From NCBI RefSeq assembly GCF_000788395.1, contig NZ_CP009889.1, positions 1,302,001-1,366,000 on the forward strand: a DNA stretch of 64,000 bases. Reading direction: 5' to 3'. Numbering within the stretch: position 1 is the stretch's first letter; every line of letters begins with the position of its first letter. Origin of the DNA: Pseudoalteromonas piratica (GTDB lineage: Bacteria > Pseudomonadota > Gammaproteobacteria > Enterobacterales > Alteromonadaceae). Shown here piece by piece: positions 51,514 to 60,415 of the stretch. A program made the translations under genes and the position numbers. The notes beneath the pieces are model-generated. The model was given only the letters and a program-made list of their open reading frames with translations. It ran no database searches and was not told the DNA's origin.

Positions 51514-52536
51514 CTACTTAGACTCATTTAATCGAAAGAGGTCTACAGCAGGATCGCTTATCCTGTCAAAAATTAAATGAACCCCATCAATGGGTGGACG
51601 GTTCGCTAATTGATTAAAATCGCCTTTTACAAAACCCTTGCCAGTGTTAGTGCCAGCAACAAAAGAAAACACATAATAACCTTCAAGTCCCATCCGCAAA
51701 TCGCTTATTACAATTTGATCTTGATGAAAATAAACGCCGTACAGCCCTTTCGTGAAAGTTTTTAACATATTTACTCTGATATCGTTTTCAATATGAAGTA
51801 ATAAGTCATTACGTGTTGGGACAAAGCGTAAATTGACGTCATCAGGGTTATCGAACACGGACGCATAAATTTCATAATGCCCCGTGTTGGTTGTAGCTAC
51901 GGCTCGCCATAATAGTGTATTGAATGGTGCGGGCGTACTCACGTAAGCCAAGGGAGATATTCCATTTTTTGTTAGCACAAGGTGAACCTTATTGTCGATA
52001 TGCCACTTTGCAGCTAATCCCCACGCTAGATAAATACTACTCAGTATTAGTGCACTAACATTAATCTTATGTGCATGCGCATTTAACCATTTAAAACTAG
52101 TCAGCAACAAAGCAAATAATAGAGGTAGGCTATAAACTGGATCGATAATAAATATACTGGATAAGCCAAACGGGTGGTGAGTTAATGGCCAAAGCAATTG
52201 GGTGCCATATACGGTAAAGCTATCAAGTAATGCATGTGTACTTAATATAGCGAATATTGCAAAGCTCCATTGCAAAATAGACAGTGACTTTGCCCACCTA
52301 AACTGTAATAAACACCAAGCAAAAAACGGGGAAAGTGGTGCCTGTATTAAAAGTGAATGACTAAAACTACGATGAAATACAAAGTTTTCAACTGCACCAC
52401 CAAAATCAATTAATACATCTAAGTCTGGTAATGTGCCGAAAGCTGCACCCACAATGAGTGCCCGACGCCCTATTTTTCCACCAAGCAATGCGTAACCAAC
52501 ACTGCTTCCTAATGCGATTTGTGTGACTGAGTCCAC
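51514..52536 (-). CDS. Membrane-bound metal-dependent hydrolase, YdjM/DUF457 family
   Basis: This 340-aa inner-membrane protein has the opening MDSVTQIALGSSVGYALLGGKIGRRALIVGAAFGTLPDLDVLIDF (metal Asp pair in DLDVLID) and the conserved HRSFSHSLL with two His. THALLDSFTVYGTQLLWPLTHHPFGLSSIFIIDPVYSLPLL is also typical. The N-terminal 190 residues are the LexA-regulated YdjM-like membrane core, and the C-terminal 150 are a soluble domain of unknown role. Metal-site residues are intact. ATG 52536 has AACAAAG upstream, a weak site. Confidence 0.85.
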   Translation of the reverse strand: MDSVTQIALGSSVGYALLGGKIGRRALIVGAAFGTLPDLDVLIDFGGAVENFVFHRSFSHSLLIQAPLSPFFAWCLLQFRWAKSLSILQWSFAIFAILSTHALLDSFTVYGTQLLWPLTHHPFGLSSIFIIDPVYSLPLLFALLLTSFKWLNAHAHKINVSALILSSIYLAWGLAAKWHIDNKVHLVLTKNGISPLAYVSTPAPFNTLLWRAVATTNTGHYEIYASVFDNPDDVNLRFVPTRNDLLLHIENDIRVNMLKTFTKGLYGVYFHQDQIVISDLRMGLEGYYVFSFVAGTNTGKGFVKGDFNQLANRPPIDGVHLIFDRISDPAVDLFRLNESK

Positions 52537-52634
52537 TTTGTTCTTATTAATTTACCTAGCTATAAAATTCAGCCTACTTGAAAGACCCTTAGGCATCAAA
52601 CTTTAACCCATCAATTACAAAAAAGTGATAACTC

Positions 52635-52913
52635 TTAGGTGCGATATAGTACTTTAATAATATGCCAACCGAATTTGGTTTTAACTAATTGCGGCGTTAA
52701 AATTTCGCAAGAGAAACAGACTTTATCAAATTGCGGGACCATAGTGCCGCGCCTAAACTCCCCTAGGTCGCCGCCTTTTTTGCCCGAAGGACAATTAGAG
52801 TATTTCTTTGCTAAAGTTTGAAATTTAGCCCCTTTTTCAAGTTGCTTAAGAATATCTTCTGCTTTTTCTTTGTGCTTAACCAAAATGTGTAACGCATGTG
52901 CGGTGTTTGCCAT
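52635..52913 (-). CDS. ppiC: Parvulin-type peptidyl-prolyl isomerase PpiC
   Basis: This 92-aa protein is a single rotamase domain with the full PpiC layout: [59 protein letters not shown] and [14 protein letters not shown]. Catalytic-site residues (His at 8, Cys in NCPSG, and the final His) are present. ATG 52913 gives the E. coli-like N-terminus; a TTG 9 bases earlier is the alternative. A cytosolic foldase, standing alone. Confidence 0.95.
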   Translation of the reverse strand: MANTAHALHILVKHKEKAEDILKQLEKGAKFQTLAKKYSNCPSGKKGGDLGEFRRGTMVPQFDKVCFSCEILTPQLVKTKFGWHIIKVLYRT

Positions 52914-53032
52914 GTTACGCAACTCTCACTATTTAAAACCATCTTTTACAATGGCTTAATAATACACGAATGCATAGCGAAAGATGAGGTTTTAACCTAA
53001 TCTAAATCTAAATGTATAAAAAGGGTAAATAT

Positions 53033-53800
53033 GTGACTAAAGAGTTTATAAAGCGCCACCAGCATTATTCTATATGGTTTTACATACTCGTCATTTTAAT
53101 AATTGCTTTTCCCAATCATGCTATCGCGCAAACACTTTCAATTTCAGTTGGTTGGAACAAACCTCCTTATGTAATTGAAGAAACCAACTCTGGGTTTGAG
53201 CTTGACATGGTTTCAGCTATTTTTGCTTCGATGGGTTATTCTGTCAGTTATGTTTATGTACCATTTGGTCGCTCAAATACGCTGATCAAAGTAGGTAAGG
53301 TTGATGCAGCATTAACAATGAATCAACGAATGGACATCAACAACCTAGTGCTCAGTCAGCCGTATATTTCCTATCAAAATGCCGTCATTAGTTTGAAAGG
53401 ACGCAGTATCAAAATTAACTCAGTATCCGACTTAAAATCATACTCAATTGTGGCTTTTCAAAACGCATCTGTTGTATTAGGTAGAGAGTATCAGCAGGTT
53501 GCCAATATGAGTCCGCTCTATTTGGAATTACCTGATCAACGAAAACAGGTCGAAATGTTATTGAAAGGCAAAGTCGATTTGGTAGTGATGGACATTAATA
53601 TTTTTAACTACTTCAGTAGAGAATTAGTTGGGAGTTCTCATATTTCGAATGTAGATATCCACCGCCTTTTTCCTAAAACTCATTACAACATTGCTTTTAC
53701 CAAGCAAACATTAATGCTCGAATTTAATAAAGCAATGAAAGCATACAAGCAATCAGATGATTACACTCACCTAGTTGCGAAGTATGAGTTTTTGTATTGA
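53033..53800 (+). CDS. Orphan periplasmic substrate-binding protein (SBP_bac_3)
   Basis: This protein of about 255 residues has a signal anchor (IWFYILVILIIAFPNHAIA). The fold is SBP type 3: LSISVGWNKPPYVIEETNSGFELDMVSAIFASMGYSVSYVYVPFGRSNTLIKVGKVDAALTM, then SYQNAVISLKG and FQNASVVLG. GTG 53033 is chosen because AAGGG lies just upstream; ATG 53012 is the longer alternative without a site. It probably binds an amino acid. No partner permease is near. It is the third such orphan in the window. Confidence 0.78.
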   Translation: MTKEFIKRHQHYSIWFYILVILIIAFPNHAIAQTLSISVGWNKPPYVIEETNSGFELDMVSAIFASMGYSVSYVYVPFGRSNTLIKVGKVDAALTMNQRMDINNLVLSQPYISYQNAVISLKGRSIKINSVSDLKSYSIVAFQNASVVLGREYQQVANMSPLYLELPDQRKQVEMLLKGKVDLVVMDINIFNYFSRELVGSSHISNVDIHRLFPKTHYNIAFTKQTLMLEFNKAMKAYKQSDDYTHLVAKYEFLY

Positions 53801-53915
53801 AGAAAAGATTTCAAGTCTCTAATTCATTTATTAGAATCATAAGTTGTTAAATAGTAGAGCTAAGCATTGCAAGAGCATAGCTAACCGCGTTCTTCATAAA
53901 ATCAAAGCATGCCAA

Positions 53916-54557
53916 CTACTTAGGTTTAGTCAGCTTGCCATTTTCAAGGAGCGCTTGGTATAAACCCTTCAGAGGTTCAGGGATCTTATCGTGAAGCTTT
54001 GGTTTTGCTTTTAGTAATTCAATTAGCGCTTGTTCTGCACCATTTTTATCATTTTTTTCAAGTTTAGCTAAAACACCTTTGAACTCAGAAAGTGGTTCAG
54101 CGCCTTTTAAATTCAGCATTGCAGGCGGGGGCGCCTGAACAGTTCGCGTTTCTTGCTCTTGGGCTGCGTGTTCAATTTTTGAGGCCGTTACTTCTATTTT
54201 TTCTAACTGCACGTCATCTGCTAATAGTTCCATCATTTCAACTTGCGGTTCACGTTTGGCTGTTTTCTTGGCTTGCTGTGACGCTGGTTTATCAATTGAT
54301 TCTACTGATTTTAATTCTGATTCAAAATCTGGTTCTTGATAATACTGCCAAGGTGCAAACACGGCGATAGCAACCATTGCAGCAGCAATACCAGAATATT
54401 GCCACCAGCGGTTTGGCTTTATGATAACGGGCTGCTCTTTGCTAATTGCATCGGACGCGTGGGCCAAAATGGCGTCATCGAGGGCTTTTGGCGGCATCTC
54501 GTCATTATCTTGTTGATAAAGCTTAATGATCTCTTCATCGTTAAATTGCTTACTCAT
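53916..54557 (-). CDS. Anti-sigma-factor-like membrane protein, partner of the ECF sigma factor
   Basis: This 213-aa protein has a cytosolic N-terminus of about 50 residues (FNDEEIIKLYQQDNDEMPPKALDDAILAHA, acidic, like sigma-binding segments). One membrane helix is at about 53-69 (YSGIAAAMVAIAVFAPW). A periplasmic Lys/Glu-rich region contains EKIEVTASKI (119-128), then a helical tail (ALIELLKAKPKLHDKIPEPLKGLYQALL). It overlaps the sigma gene by 4 bp (ATGA), so they are co-translated. By position it is the anti-sigma; there is no ZAS zinc motif. EKIEVTASKI is the same type of motif as EKIVVTGSRL in the VWA protein two genes upstream. Confidence 0.72.
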   Translation of the reverse strand: MSKQFNDEEIIKLYQQDNDEMPPKALDDAILAHASDAISKEQPVIIKPNRWWQYSGIAAAMVAIAVFAPWQYYQEPDFESELKSVESIDKPASQQAKKTAKREPQVEMMELLADDVQLEKIEVTASKIEHAAQEQETRTVQAPPPAMLNLKGAEPLSEFKGVLAKLEKNDKNGAEQALIELLKAKPKLHDKIPEPLKGLYQALLENGKLTKPK

Positions 54558-55180
54558 ACCGACCTTTCGCCTCCTAATTCAGTTGCACCCGCTTTACGCT
54601 GCAAACATTCGCGAAGTTGCGACATAGCATAGCGTAACCGAGTTTTAACGGTTTCAGGTTTTGCCTCAACAATGTCACAAACTTGTCCGGGTTCAAACCC
54701 TGCTTCGTGGCGCAGTAAAAACGCTTCGCGTTGCTGTGGTACAAGTAGCTCAACACAATGCTTAATGGCCTTTTGTAAATAATCATTATGCAAAGTGTTT
54801 TCCTGATGTGTTTGGTTTGAGGCAAGAGTAATGTTTTCGCCTTCACCTTGTTCATCATTCACCAAAGACAGGTGCTCACCTCGTGCTGTTAACTTTCGCT
54901 GTTCATCAACCAACAAGTTATGGGCGATACGATAAAGCCAAGTACTAAATTTAGCCTCAACTTTATAACGGGTGCGATTATCGATTACCCGCAGCCACAC
55001 TTCTTGAAATAATTCTTGTGCTTTATTTTGATGCTTTGTGCCTAATTGGCGACACACATAACGATACAACGGCCCTTTGTGTCTGGCATAAAGGGCACGA
55101 AAGGCAGCTTGATCACCTTTTCCATAATCAAGCATAAGTGCCTCGTCCGTTTCCATGTGTGGTTCAATGTTTGTAGTCAT
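54554..55180 (-). CDS. ECF sigma-70 family RNA polymerase sigma factor
   Basis: This 208-aa protein has sigma region 2 from about 20 (GDQAAFRALYARHKGPLYRYVCRQL ... AQELFQEVWLRVIDN ... FSTWLYRIAHNLLVDEQRK). Region 4 is at about 140-195 (HCVELLVPQQREAFLLRHEAGFEPGQVCDIVEAKPETVKTRLRYAMSQLRECL). It directs polymerase to its own regulon. It overlaps the anti-sigma gene by 4 bp and lies 19 bp from the VWA lipoprotein gene, so the three form an operon. ATG 55180 has a weak site; a second in-frame ATG is 24 bases on. Confidence 0.92.
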   Translation of the reverse strand: MTTNIEPHMETDEALMLDYGKGDQAAFRALYARHKGPLYRYVCRQLGTKHQNKAQELFQEVWLRVIDNRTRYKVEAKFSTWLYRIAHNLLVDEQRKLTARGEHLSLVNDEQGEGENITLASNQTHQENTLHNDYLQKAIKHCVELLVPQQREAFLLRHEAGFEPGQVCDIVEAKPETVKTRLRYAMSQLRECLQRKAGATELGGERSV

Positions 55181-55199
55181 ATAGGCTATGGTGATTCAA

Positions 55200-56915
55200 C
55201 TATAAAGCACTGGCAAGTTCAACCAAGTTAACAAATTCACCGCGATAGTTAAATGGGTCATCTCCCCTATTTGCTCGTGCAATTGTGGCGATATCTTGGT
55301 AATTCATACTGCCTAAGTACTGACTCTGCTTTAACTTTTGCGCAAATGCCGCGACTGAAGTCGCAAATTTAAAATCCAAACTGGCACTATCGAAATCATT
55401 TAACACCTGTTGTTTATTAACTACTTGGCTAATTAGTTTACTCTCCGTTTCGCCCGGTAATTTATAGCGAATTTTCACCTGTAACAGTTCTTCACTGGCA
55501 CTTACCACTTGTTTTTGTTGGTAGCGCAGTGCATCAACTTGCCCTTTATTGCCAGCAAGCGTTAATTCATAAAGCGCAGTCACAGTATGACCTGCGCCAA
55601 TTTCGCCGGCATCGACCTTATCGTTATTAAAGTCTTCGTCTTTCAGTAAGCGATTTTGATAGCCAATCAAGCGATACTCTTTAACATGTGCTGGGTTAAA
55701 TTCGAGCTGAATTTTGACATCATTCGCAATACTTTGCAGTGTGCCGCTCATTTGCCTTAAAAGTACTTTTTGCGCCTCGTGCAGGGTATCAATATAGGCA
55801 TGATTGCCATCACCAATATTAGCTAACTGTTCCATCATGGCATCGTTGTAGTTACCGCGACCAAAGCCAAGTGTGGTTAAGGAAATGCCTTGCTTGCGCT
55901 TGTCAGCAATCATCTCTTTGAGTGCATCAATATTAGTTGTGCCAACATTAAAGTCACCATCAGTGGCTAAAATTATGCGGTTCACTCCGCCTTTAATAAA
56001 CGCTTTTTTCGCCGCATGGTAAGCCATTTTGATACCACTTTCACCATGTGTACCGCCACCTGCTTGTAGTTTTTGTAGCGCATTAATAATAGTTTGCTTT
56101 TCATTGCCTTTAGTGGGACTTAGTACTAATTCAGTATTGCCTGCATAGGTAACCAAACTCACCGTATCGCGTGCCGATAACTGTTTCACCATCATGGTTA
56201 GGCTTTGCACTAGTAAAGGCAGCTTGTTTTTATCATGCATCGAACCCGATACATCCAATAAAAACACCAAATTAGACGGCTTGCGTTCACTCACTGGTAA
56301 ATCAAAACCTTGCAAACCAATTCGCAAAATATGGCGCTCATCACTCCAAGGCGCTGGTGCTAATTCAGTAAAAGTAGCAAACGGCTGTGATTTGTCTTCT
56401 GGTACGCGGTAGTTGTAGTCAAAATAATTAATAAAGGCTTCTTCGCGTACGGCATCTTGTGGGGGCTTTTGCCCCATGCTTAAATAACTACGCACATTGG
56501 CATAACTTCCGGTATCAACATCAACCGAAAACGTAGAAAGCGGTGTGGTCGCAGCTTGAAATACCCCATTACTATCACTCGGCAGGTAGTTATCTTGGTT
56601 TTGAGGCTGCGTAAAATATTCAGGTGGTGGCGGTGGCGCAATACGCTTTCTTATTGCAGGTGCTGCCATTAAGACTTGTGGCTGACTGGCTTTCATGTAC
56701 TCCACAGCTCCCCCATCAGTTTGCACATCAGCTAATCGGCTACCTGTTACGACAATTTTTTCAACCTCCGCAATCTCTTTATTTTCTTTAGTAGTTTGGG
56801 CTTGTTTTTCATTTTCAGGCTGCTTTGCAATTGTTGTTTCCGACTCTTTATTCGAACAACCAGAAATAAATAGCGTGCCGATTGTTAAAGCGGTTAAGGT
56901 TTTATTTGTTTTCAT
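55200..56915 (-). CDS. VWA-domain lipoprotein (YfbK-like) with a TonB-receptor-like plug motif
   Basis: This 571-aa protein has a lipoprotein signal (LFISGC, Cys20). A charged linker with EKIVVTGSRL at 52-61 and a Pro-rich stretch follow. A von Willebrand N-terminal domain (TTPLSTFSVDVDTGSYANVRSYLSMGQKPPQDAVREEAFINYFDY) precedes the VWA with an intact MIDAS (NLVFLLDVSGSMHDKNKLPLL, then TYAGNTELVLSP, then ILATDGDFNVGTTN), from about 210 to 390. The C-terminal DUF3520-like part ends DPFNYRGEFVNLVELASAL. It acts at the envelope with a metal-dependent binding face. The motif EKIVVTGSR is normally found at the plug start of TonB-dependent receptors. It is first in the sigma/anti-sigma operon. Confidence 0.88.
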   Translation of the reverse strand: MKTNKTLTALTIGTLFISGCSNKESETTIAKQPENEKQAQTTKENKEIAEVEKIVVTGSRLADVQTDGGAVEYMKASQPQVLMAAPAIRKRIAPPPPPEYFTQPQNQDNYLPSDSNGVFQAATTPLSTFSVDVDTGSYANVRSYLSMGQKPPQDAVREEAFINYFDYNYRVPEDKSQPFATFTELAPAPWSDERHILRIGLQGFDLPVSERKPSNLVFLLDVSGSMHDKNKLPLLVQSLTMMVKQLSARDTVSLVTYAGNTELVLSPTKGNEKQTIINALQKLQAGGGTHGESGIKMAYHAAKKAFIKGGVNRIILATDGDFNVGTTNIDALKEMIADKRKQGISLTTLGFGRGNYNDAMMEQLANIGDGNHAYIDTLHEAQKVLLRQMSGTLQSIANDVKIQLEFNPAHVKEYRLIGYQNRLLKDEDFNNDKVDAGEIGAGHTVTALYELTLAGNKGQVDALRYQQKQVVSASEELLQVKIRYKLPGETESKLISQVVNKQQVLNDFDSASLDFKFATSVAAFAQKLKQSQYLGSMNYQDIATIARANRGDDPFNYRGEFVNLVELASAL

Positions 56916-57129
56916 AATCTGTCTCTTTTATAGATGGTTTAACGCTATAAACGGACGACGATAAGTTTGGGGGTGAATTATTTTTAAGATTTTTTTGTGA
57001 GGCCATTCCTGATCGCTATCAGCAAACAGTTAGATTCAATATCCCAATTCTCAAATAATGTAACAAGATCAATTCAAATCTGCTCAAATATAGCTTTCGC
57101 GTTTAAACGCTCACTCTATAAAAGTTGGA

Positions 57130-57987
57130 TCAGGGCGCTCCCCCAGTGAGTGCGCCGCAGTCTTTATCAGCTGAATAATGAAATTCATCATCCCAAGGAA
57201 TGAGGCGACGCATTTTATTTTGCCCTGTTCGATTAGCAAACGCTCTCTGTAAAGTATTGAAATAGAGTAATTTGGGGTTTCTAAAGTGTGGGAAATTATT
57301 CTGTAATACTCTGGTACACATACTAATATTCACAAAATCCAAGATAATTTTTTTGCCTATATCTTCATCTAAATGAGAGAATCTATTTTGTTCAACATCA
57401 ATGACTAATTGCAAGGTTGGTGCAGCAGCTAAACTAAAAGTGATAAGCTCGGGTGAGTCAAATTTTTCATAAACAATTCGCTCATAATCATCTCGAATAC
57501 CGTTTGCGTTTTGATCGACGCCGTCTAATGTTTTGTAGTCATCACGGTGCGCTGGCGGTAAATTAGGATAAACATAAAAAAGATCGCGTATACGCTGCCA
57601 ACTATGATGAGATTTAGGTTCGTTATTTTCATTCCAATAACGGGCGAGAAAATACTCAGTTCCATACTTTACTAAATCACCGCCTTTATAAACCTTAGTG
57701 GGTAGCCATTTTTCAATGACAGGGCCTTGCACCCAAATCCACCCATCCCAATTAATATTATTTTTAACTGGTTCGATGCCTTTAACCCAGTGCATTGCAA
57801 CAAATAGATTTTCGTTATGAGAAACCACATCACCTGCAATATATACTGAGCTTGCACTCCATGGGTTATGCTCAGGCGCGATGTTAGCTAAATCAATGTT
57901 TTCCTTCTCAGAAGCTAACCGTAATAAATTCGTAGCATGGGTGTGAGCACAAAAAAACAAACACGCTAAAAGTAGTACCCTAACCAT
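57130..57987 (-). CDS. Secreted protein with two CBM5/12-like carbohydrate-binding modules
   Basis: This 285-aa protein has a signal peptide (VRVLLLACLFFCAHTHA). Two ChtBD3-like modules follow: NPWSASSVYIAGDVVSHNENLFVAMHWVKGIEP (about 41-72) and KWLPTKVYKGGDLVKYGTEYFLARYWNENNEP (about 93-124), each with W...Y..GD.V.....F.A..W. GVDQNANGIRDDYER (about 153-167) is a calcium loop like the dockerin/EF-hand or thrombospondin-3 repeat. The rest (LVIDVEQNRFSHLDEDIGKKIIL) is unassigned. It is likely to bind chitin outside the cell; no catalytic domain is seen. Confidence 0.75.
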   Translation of the reverse strand: MVRVLLLACLFFCAHTHATNLLRLASEKENIDLANIAPEHNPWSASSVYIAGDVVSHNENLFVAMHWVKGIEPVKNNINWDGWIWVQGPVIEKWLPTKVYKGGDLVKYGTEYFLARYWNENNEPKSHHSWQRIRDLFYVYPNLPPAHRDDYKTLDGVDQNANGIRDDYERIVYEKFDSPELITFSLAAAPTLQLVIDVEQNRFSHLDEDIGKKIILDFVNISMCTRVLQNNFPHFRNPKLLYFNTLQRAFANRTGQNKMRRLIPWDDEFHYSADKDCGALTGGAP

Positions 57988-58255
57988 TTCAAGTTCCTTT
58001 TGAATTAATCGGTTGTACTGTTAAATCAAGTTCAACTCTGACCTAAAAGCAACATGAAGCGTTTAAATTACGAATAAACTACTAAAACATCTAATCACCA
58101 ACTATTTAGAAATTATACTCTAAGTTAAAGAAAAATAATGAATATATGGCTTATCTGCCACCAATATTAGATAAAAGACGTTTTAGTTCTGACTTGTTTG
58201 TAAACACATCTAAAGTTTGTTTAAATTCTCTATGATGATTTAGAAAAGGGACTTT

Positions 58256-59248
58256 ATGATGTCAAAACAATTAAATGCTATTTATAGTTTCTGCTTAGTA
58301 GTCGCACTTTGCCTAAGCACAAAACCTAATGCCTCCGAACAGCTAGCTCAAACTCCCTCTGATAAACTAAATCAACTGATTGAAAGCCGAACGAAAACTT
58401 GCCTTTCCGAAGAGTGCAGCAAAAAGATAAAACAACTTCGCAAATACGCGCGTTGGAATGAAGCAAAAGCGCAGTTGGTACTTGGCATTGCCTATTTATA
58501 TGGTGATGGTGTTGAGCAAAACACAAATGAAGCACTAAAGTGGTTGATTAGAACATCTCGCAATAAACAACCTGATGCTAAGCGGTATGCTCTTAAAACA
58601 ATGCATATTTTAGAGATGTTATATCGCCAAGGGATTGGAGTTGAAGTTAACCAAAGGCAAGCGGACTATTACCAAAAGCGTTTGTTGAAACATAGTTATG
58701 GGCCAACTTTGCACCAAGTTGCTCTCAATGCACTTGCTGATAACCCCGCCAAAGCCCTTGATTACTTAAGACTTGCAGATAAACAAAAGCACTCACCTTC
58801 AACATATCTGCTTGCACAGCTTTATCACACAGGCAATGCTGTAGAACTGAATTTACTTACAGCAGCAAATTATTACGAAGCCCTCGCCATATCTAACTAC
58901 AAAGATAGTCGTAAACAACTATCATCAATTACCAAACAATTGAGTAAATTAAATAGCAGTGACTTCCAACAAAATATCACCAAATTTGAACGCACACTTG
59001 GTATGGAAGTAATTACTGTCAACCCAAATAATATGGGCTCACAAGACAAATTAACTAGCATGCTTTCTATGTTTAAAGAGGGTGATGGCAAAGGAATAAA
59101 TAAATATAAATCTACTGGCTCACATTTAAGAGGCCAAAGATGTGGTTCGACGTCTTACATGTGTACAAGTTCTGACGGGTGGGATGATCTTGAAGGGACA
59201 GGCATTTTAGGAAGGGCAGCAATCCCTAGTGCACCTTCAGGGCTTTGA
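58256..59248 (+). CDS. Secreted Sel1-repeat protein
   Basis: This 330-aa protein has a signal peptide (LNAIYSFCLVVALCLSTKPNASE). Sel1/TPR-like repeats are at about 70-220 (NEAKAQLVLGIAYLYGDGVEQNTNEALKWLIRTS, MLYRQGIGVEVNQRQADYYQKRLL, ALDYLRLADKQKHSPSTYLLAQLYHTGNAVELNLLTAANYYEAL). The last 90 residues are Gly/Ser/Cys-rich (RGQRCGSTSYMCTSSDGW), unusual for the family. Two ATGs (58256, 58259) follow AAGGGA. Sel1 proteins act as scaffolds in the periplasm or outside. A single gene, no operon. Confidence 0.8.
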   Translation: MMSKQLNAIYSFCLVVALCLSTKPNASEQLAQTPSDKLNQLIESRTKTCLSEECSKKIKQLRKYARWNEAKAQLVLGIAYLYGDGVEQNTNEALKWLIRTSRNKQPDAKRYALKTMHILEMLYRQGIGVEVNQRQADYYQKRLLKHSYGPTLHQVALNALADNPAKALDYLRLADKQKHSPSTYLLAQLYHTGNAVELNLLTAANYYEALAISNYKDSRKQLSSITKQLSKLNSSDFQQNITKFERTLGMEVITVNPNNMGSQDKLTSMLSMFKEGDGKGINKYKSTGSHLRGQRCGSTSYMCTSSDGWDDLEGTGILGRAAIPSAPSGL

Positions 59249-59405
59249 TTTACTAAATAAATTAGCAGAGCAGTAACTATTGAAGCCCTTAAAGTTTACT
59301 GCTCAATTTATAATCCTTGCTTTTATTCATTACTAGTGTTCAGCGAAACAATATCAACCAAGCACCATTAAAGTTGCTAGTTCTTGCATACAACACACAT
59401 CTCAA

Positions 59406-60164
59406 TTAAAAGAACTTACTGAATAATAATCTGAAACTGATATTCGTATCGTCCTCAACAAGTGGACTATCTGTAATGCTGTCGTCAAACCAATTGTAAT
59501 CAATGGCTAGTTGTGTGAAACCCCCAAAGAAAATAGGTGTTGAAATAGCGATACCGACAGCTGAGTTTAAGGCACTGTCACCTGTGAATTGCGGCCTAAA
59601 GTTAGCGGCTTCATGTGCACCAACACCATAATAATAATCAACATGCTTGCTGTCTAAGTAACTGACTGAAATATTAGGTTCAAAAAAGACTGGGCCACTT
59701 TTAAATGCCCTGCCTAACTGCGCAGATAGCTCGTAGCCGTTTGATTTATTTAAAATATCATGCATTGCCGACAAATTAATTTTCCAGTTTTGGCGCTCAT
59801 ACTTAGCACTTAACCCCGCATCCATGGAAAACTTACGCTCATCCATACCAATAAATATGTCACTATCAGACTCATCAAACCCCTGAAAGCGAGGAGATAA
59901 TTGAACTTGAAATTCAATATCTTTTAACTCAAGCATTTCATAGCTAACAAAAGGGCCATAAACAGTGAGGTCTTCACTTCTATATCCAATAATTGGTAAG
60001 GGTATTACACGTCTGTCATAACCTTTATAAATCTCTTTGTTAACACCTAGGCCAAACCCGTATAAAAAACCAATTGGTTCTAATTGCGCTCTTATTGCAC
60101 CACGCTCATCAGCAAAAACCGCATTCGATATTAAACATGCCAGCATTAAAACTATTTTTTTCAT
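59406..60164 (-). CDS. MipA/OmpV-family outer-membrane beta-barrel
   Basis: This 252-aa protein has a signal peptide (MKKIVLMLACLISNAVFA). The mature part alternates aromatic and small residues in about ten strands (GFLYGFGLGVNKEIYKGYDRRVIPLPIIGYRSEDLTVYGPFVSYEML, SDIFIGMDERKFSMDAGLSAKY, PVFFEPNISVSYLDSKHVDYYYGV) and ends in Phe (FRLLFSKFF), as barrels assembled by BAM do. GxGLxVxxEIYKGYDxR matches the MipA/OmpV entry. It may scaffold murein synthesis or be a porin-like or adhesive barrel; the class is certain, the role is not. Confidence 0.78.
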   Translation of the reverse strand: MKKIVLMLACLISNAVFADERGAIRAQLEPIGFLYGFGLGVNKEIYKGYDRRVIPLPIIGYRSEDLTVYGPFVSYEMLELKDIEFQVQLSPRFQGFDESDSDIFIGMDERKFSMDAGLSAKYERQNWKINLSAMHDILNKSNGYELSAQLGRAFKSGPVFFEPNISVSYLDSKHVDYYYGVGAHEAANFRPQFTGDSALNSAVGIAISTPIFFGGFTQLAIDYNWFDDSITDSPLVEDDTNISFRLLFSKFF

Positions 60165-60415
60165 TTTTATTTCTTTTCTAAGTTAAAGGTAACGATACGT
60201 AAAGTCATAGAAATTCGTTCACAGCATAATGGTCTAACAATGTGCTTATCGGTAATAGCCCTATCAAACCTGCTCTCAGAGCTTACCTTTGCAAAGTAAA
60301 AGTAGAGCAGATTTATATTACTAATGAGTGACGCTTGCCGTAGAAAAATTTTTTAAAATTGTTTAAACCTTTTTGCGTATTGGATACGACAAACAAGTAT
60401 CAAAAGGAGAACAAA

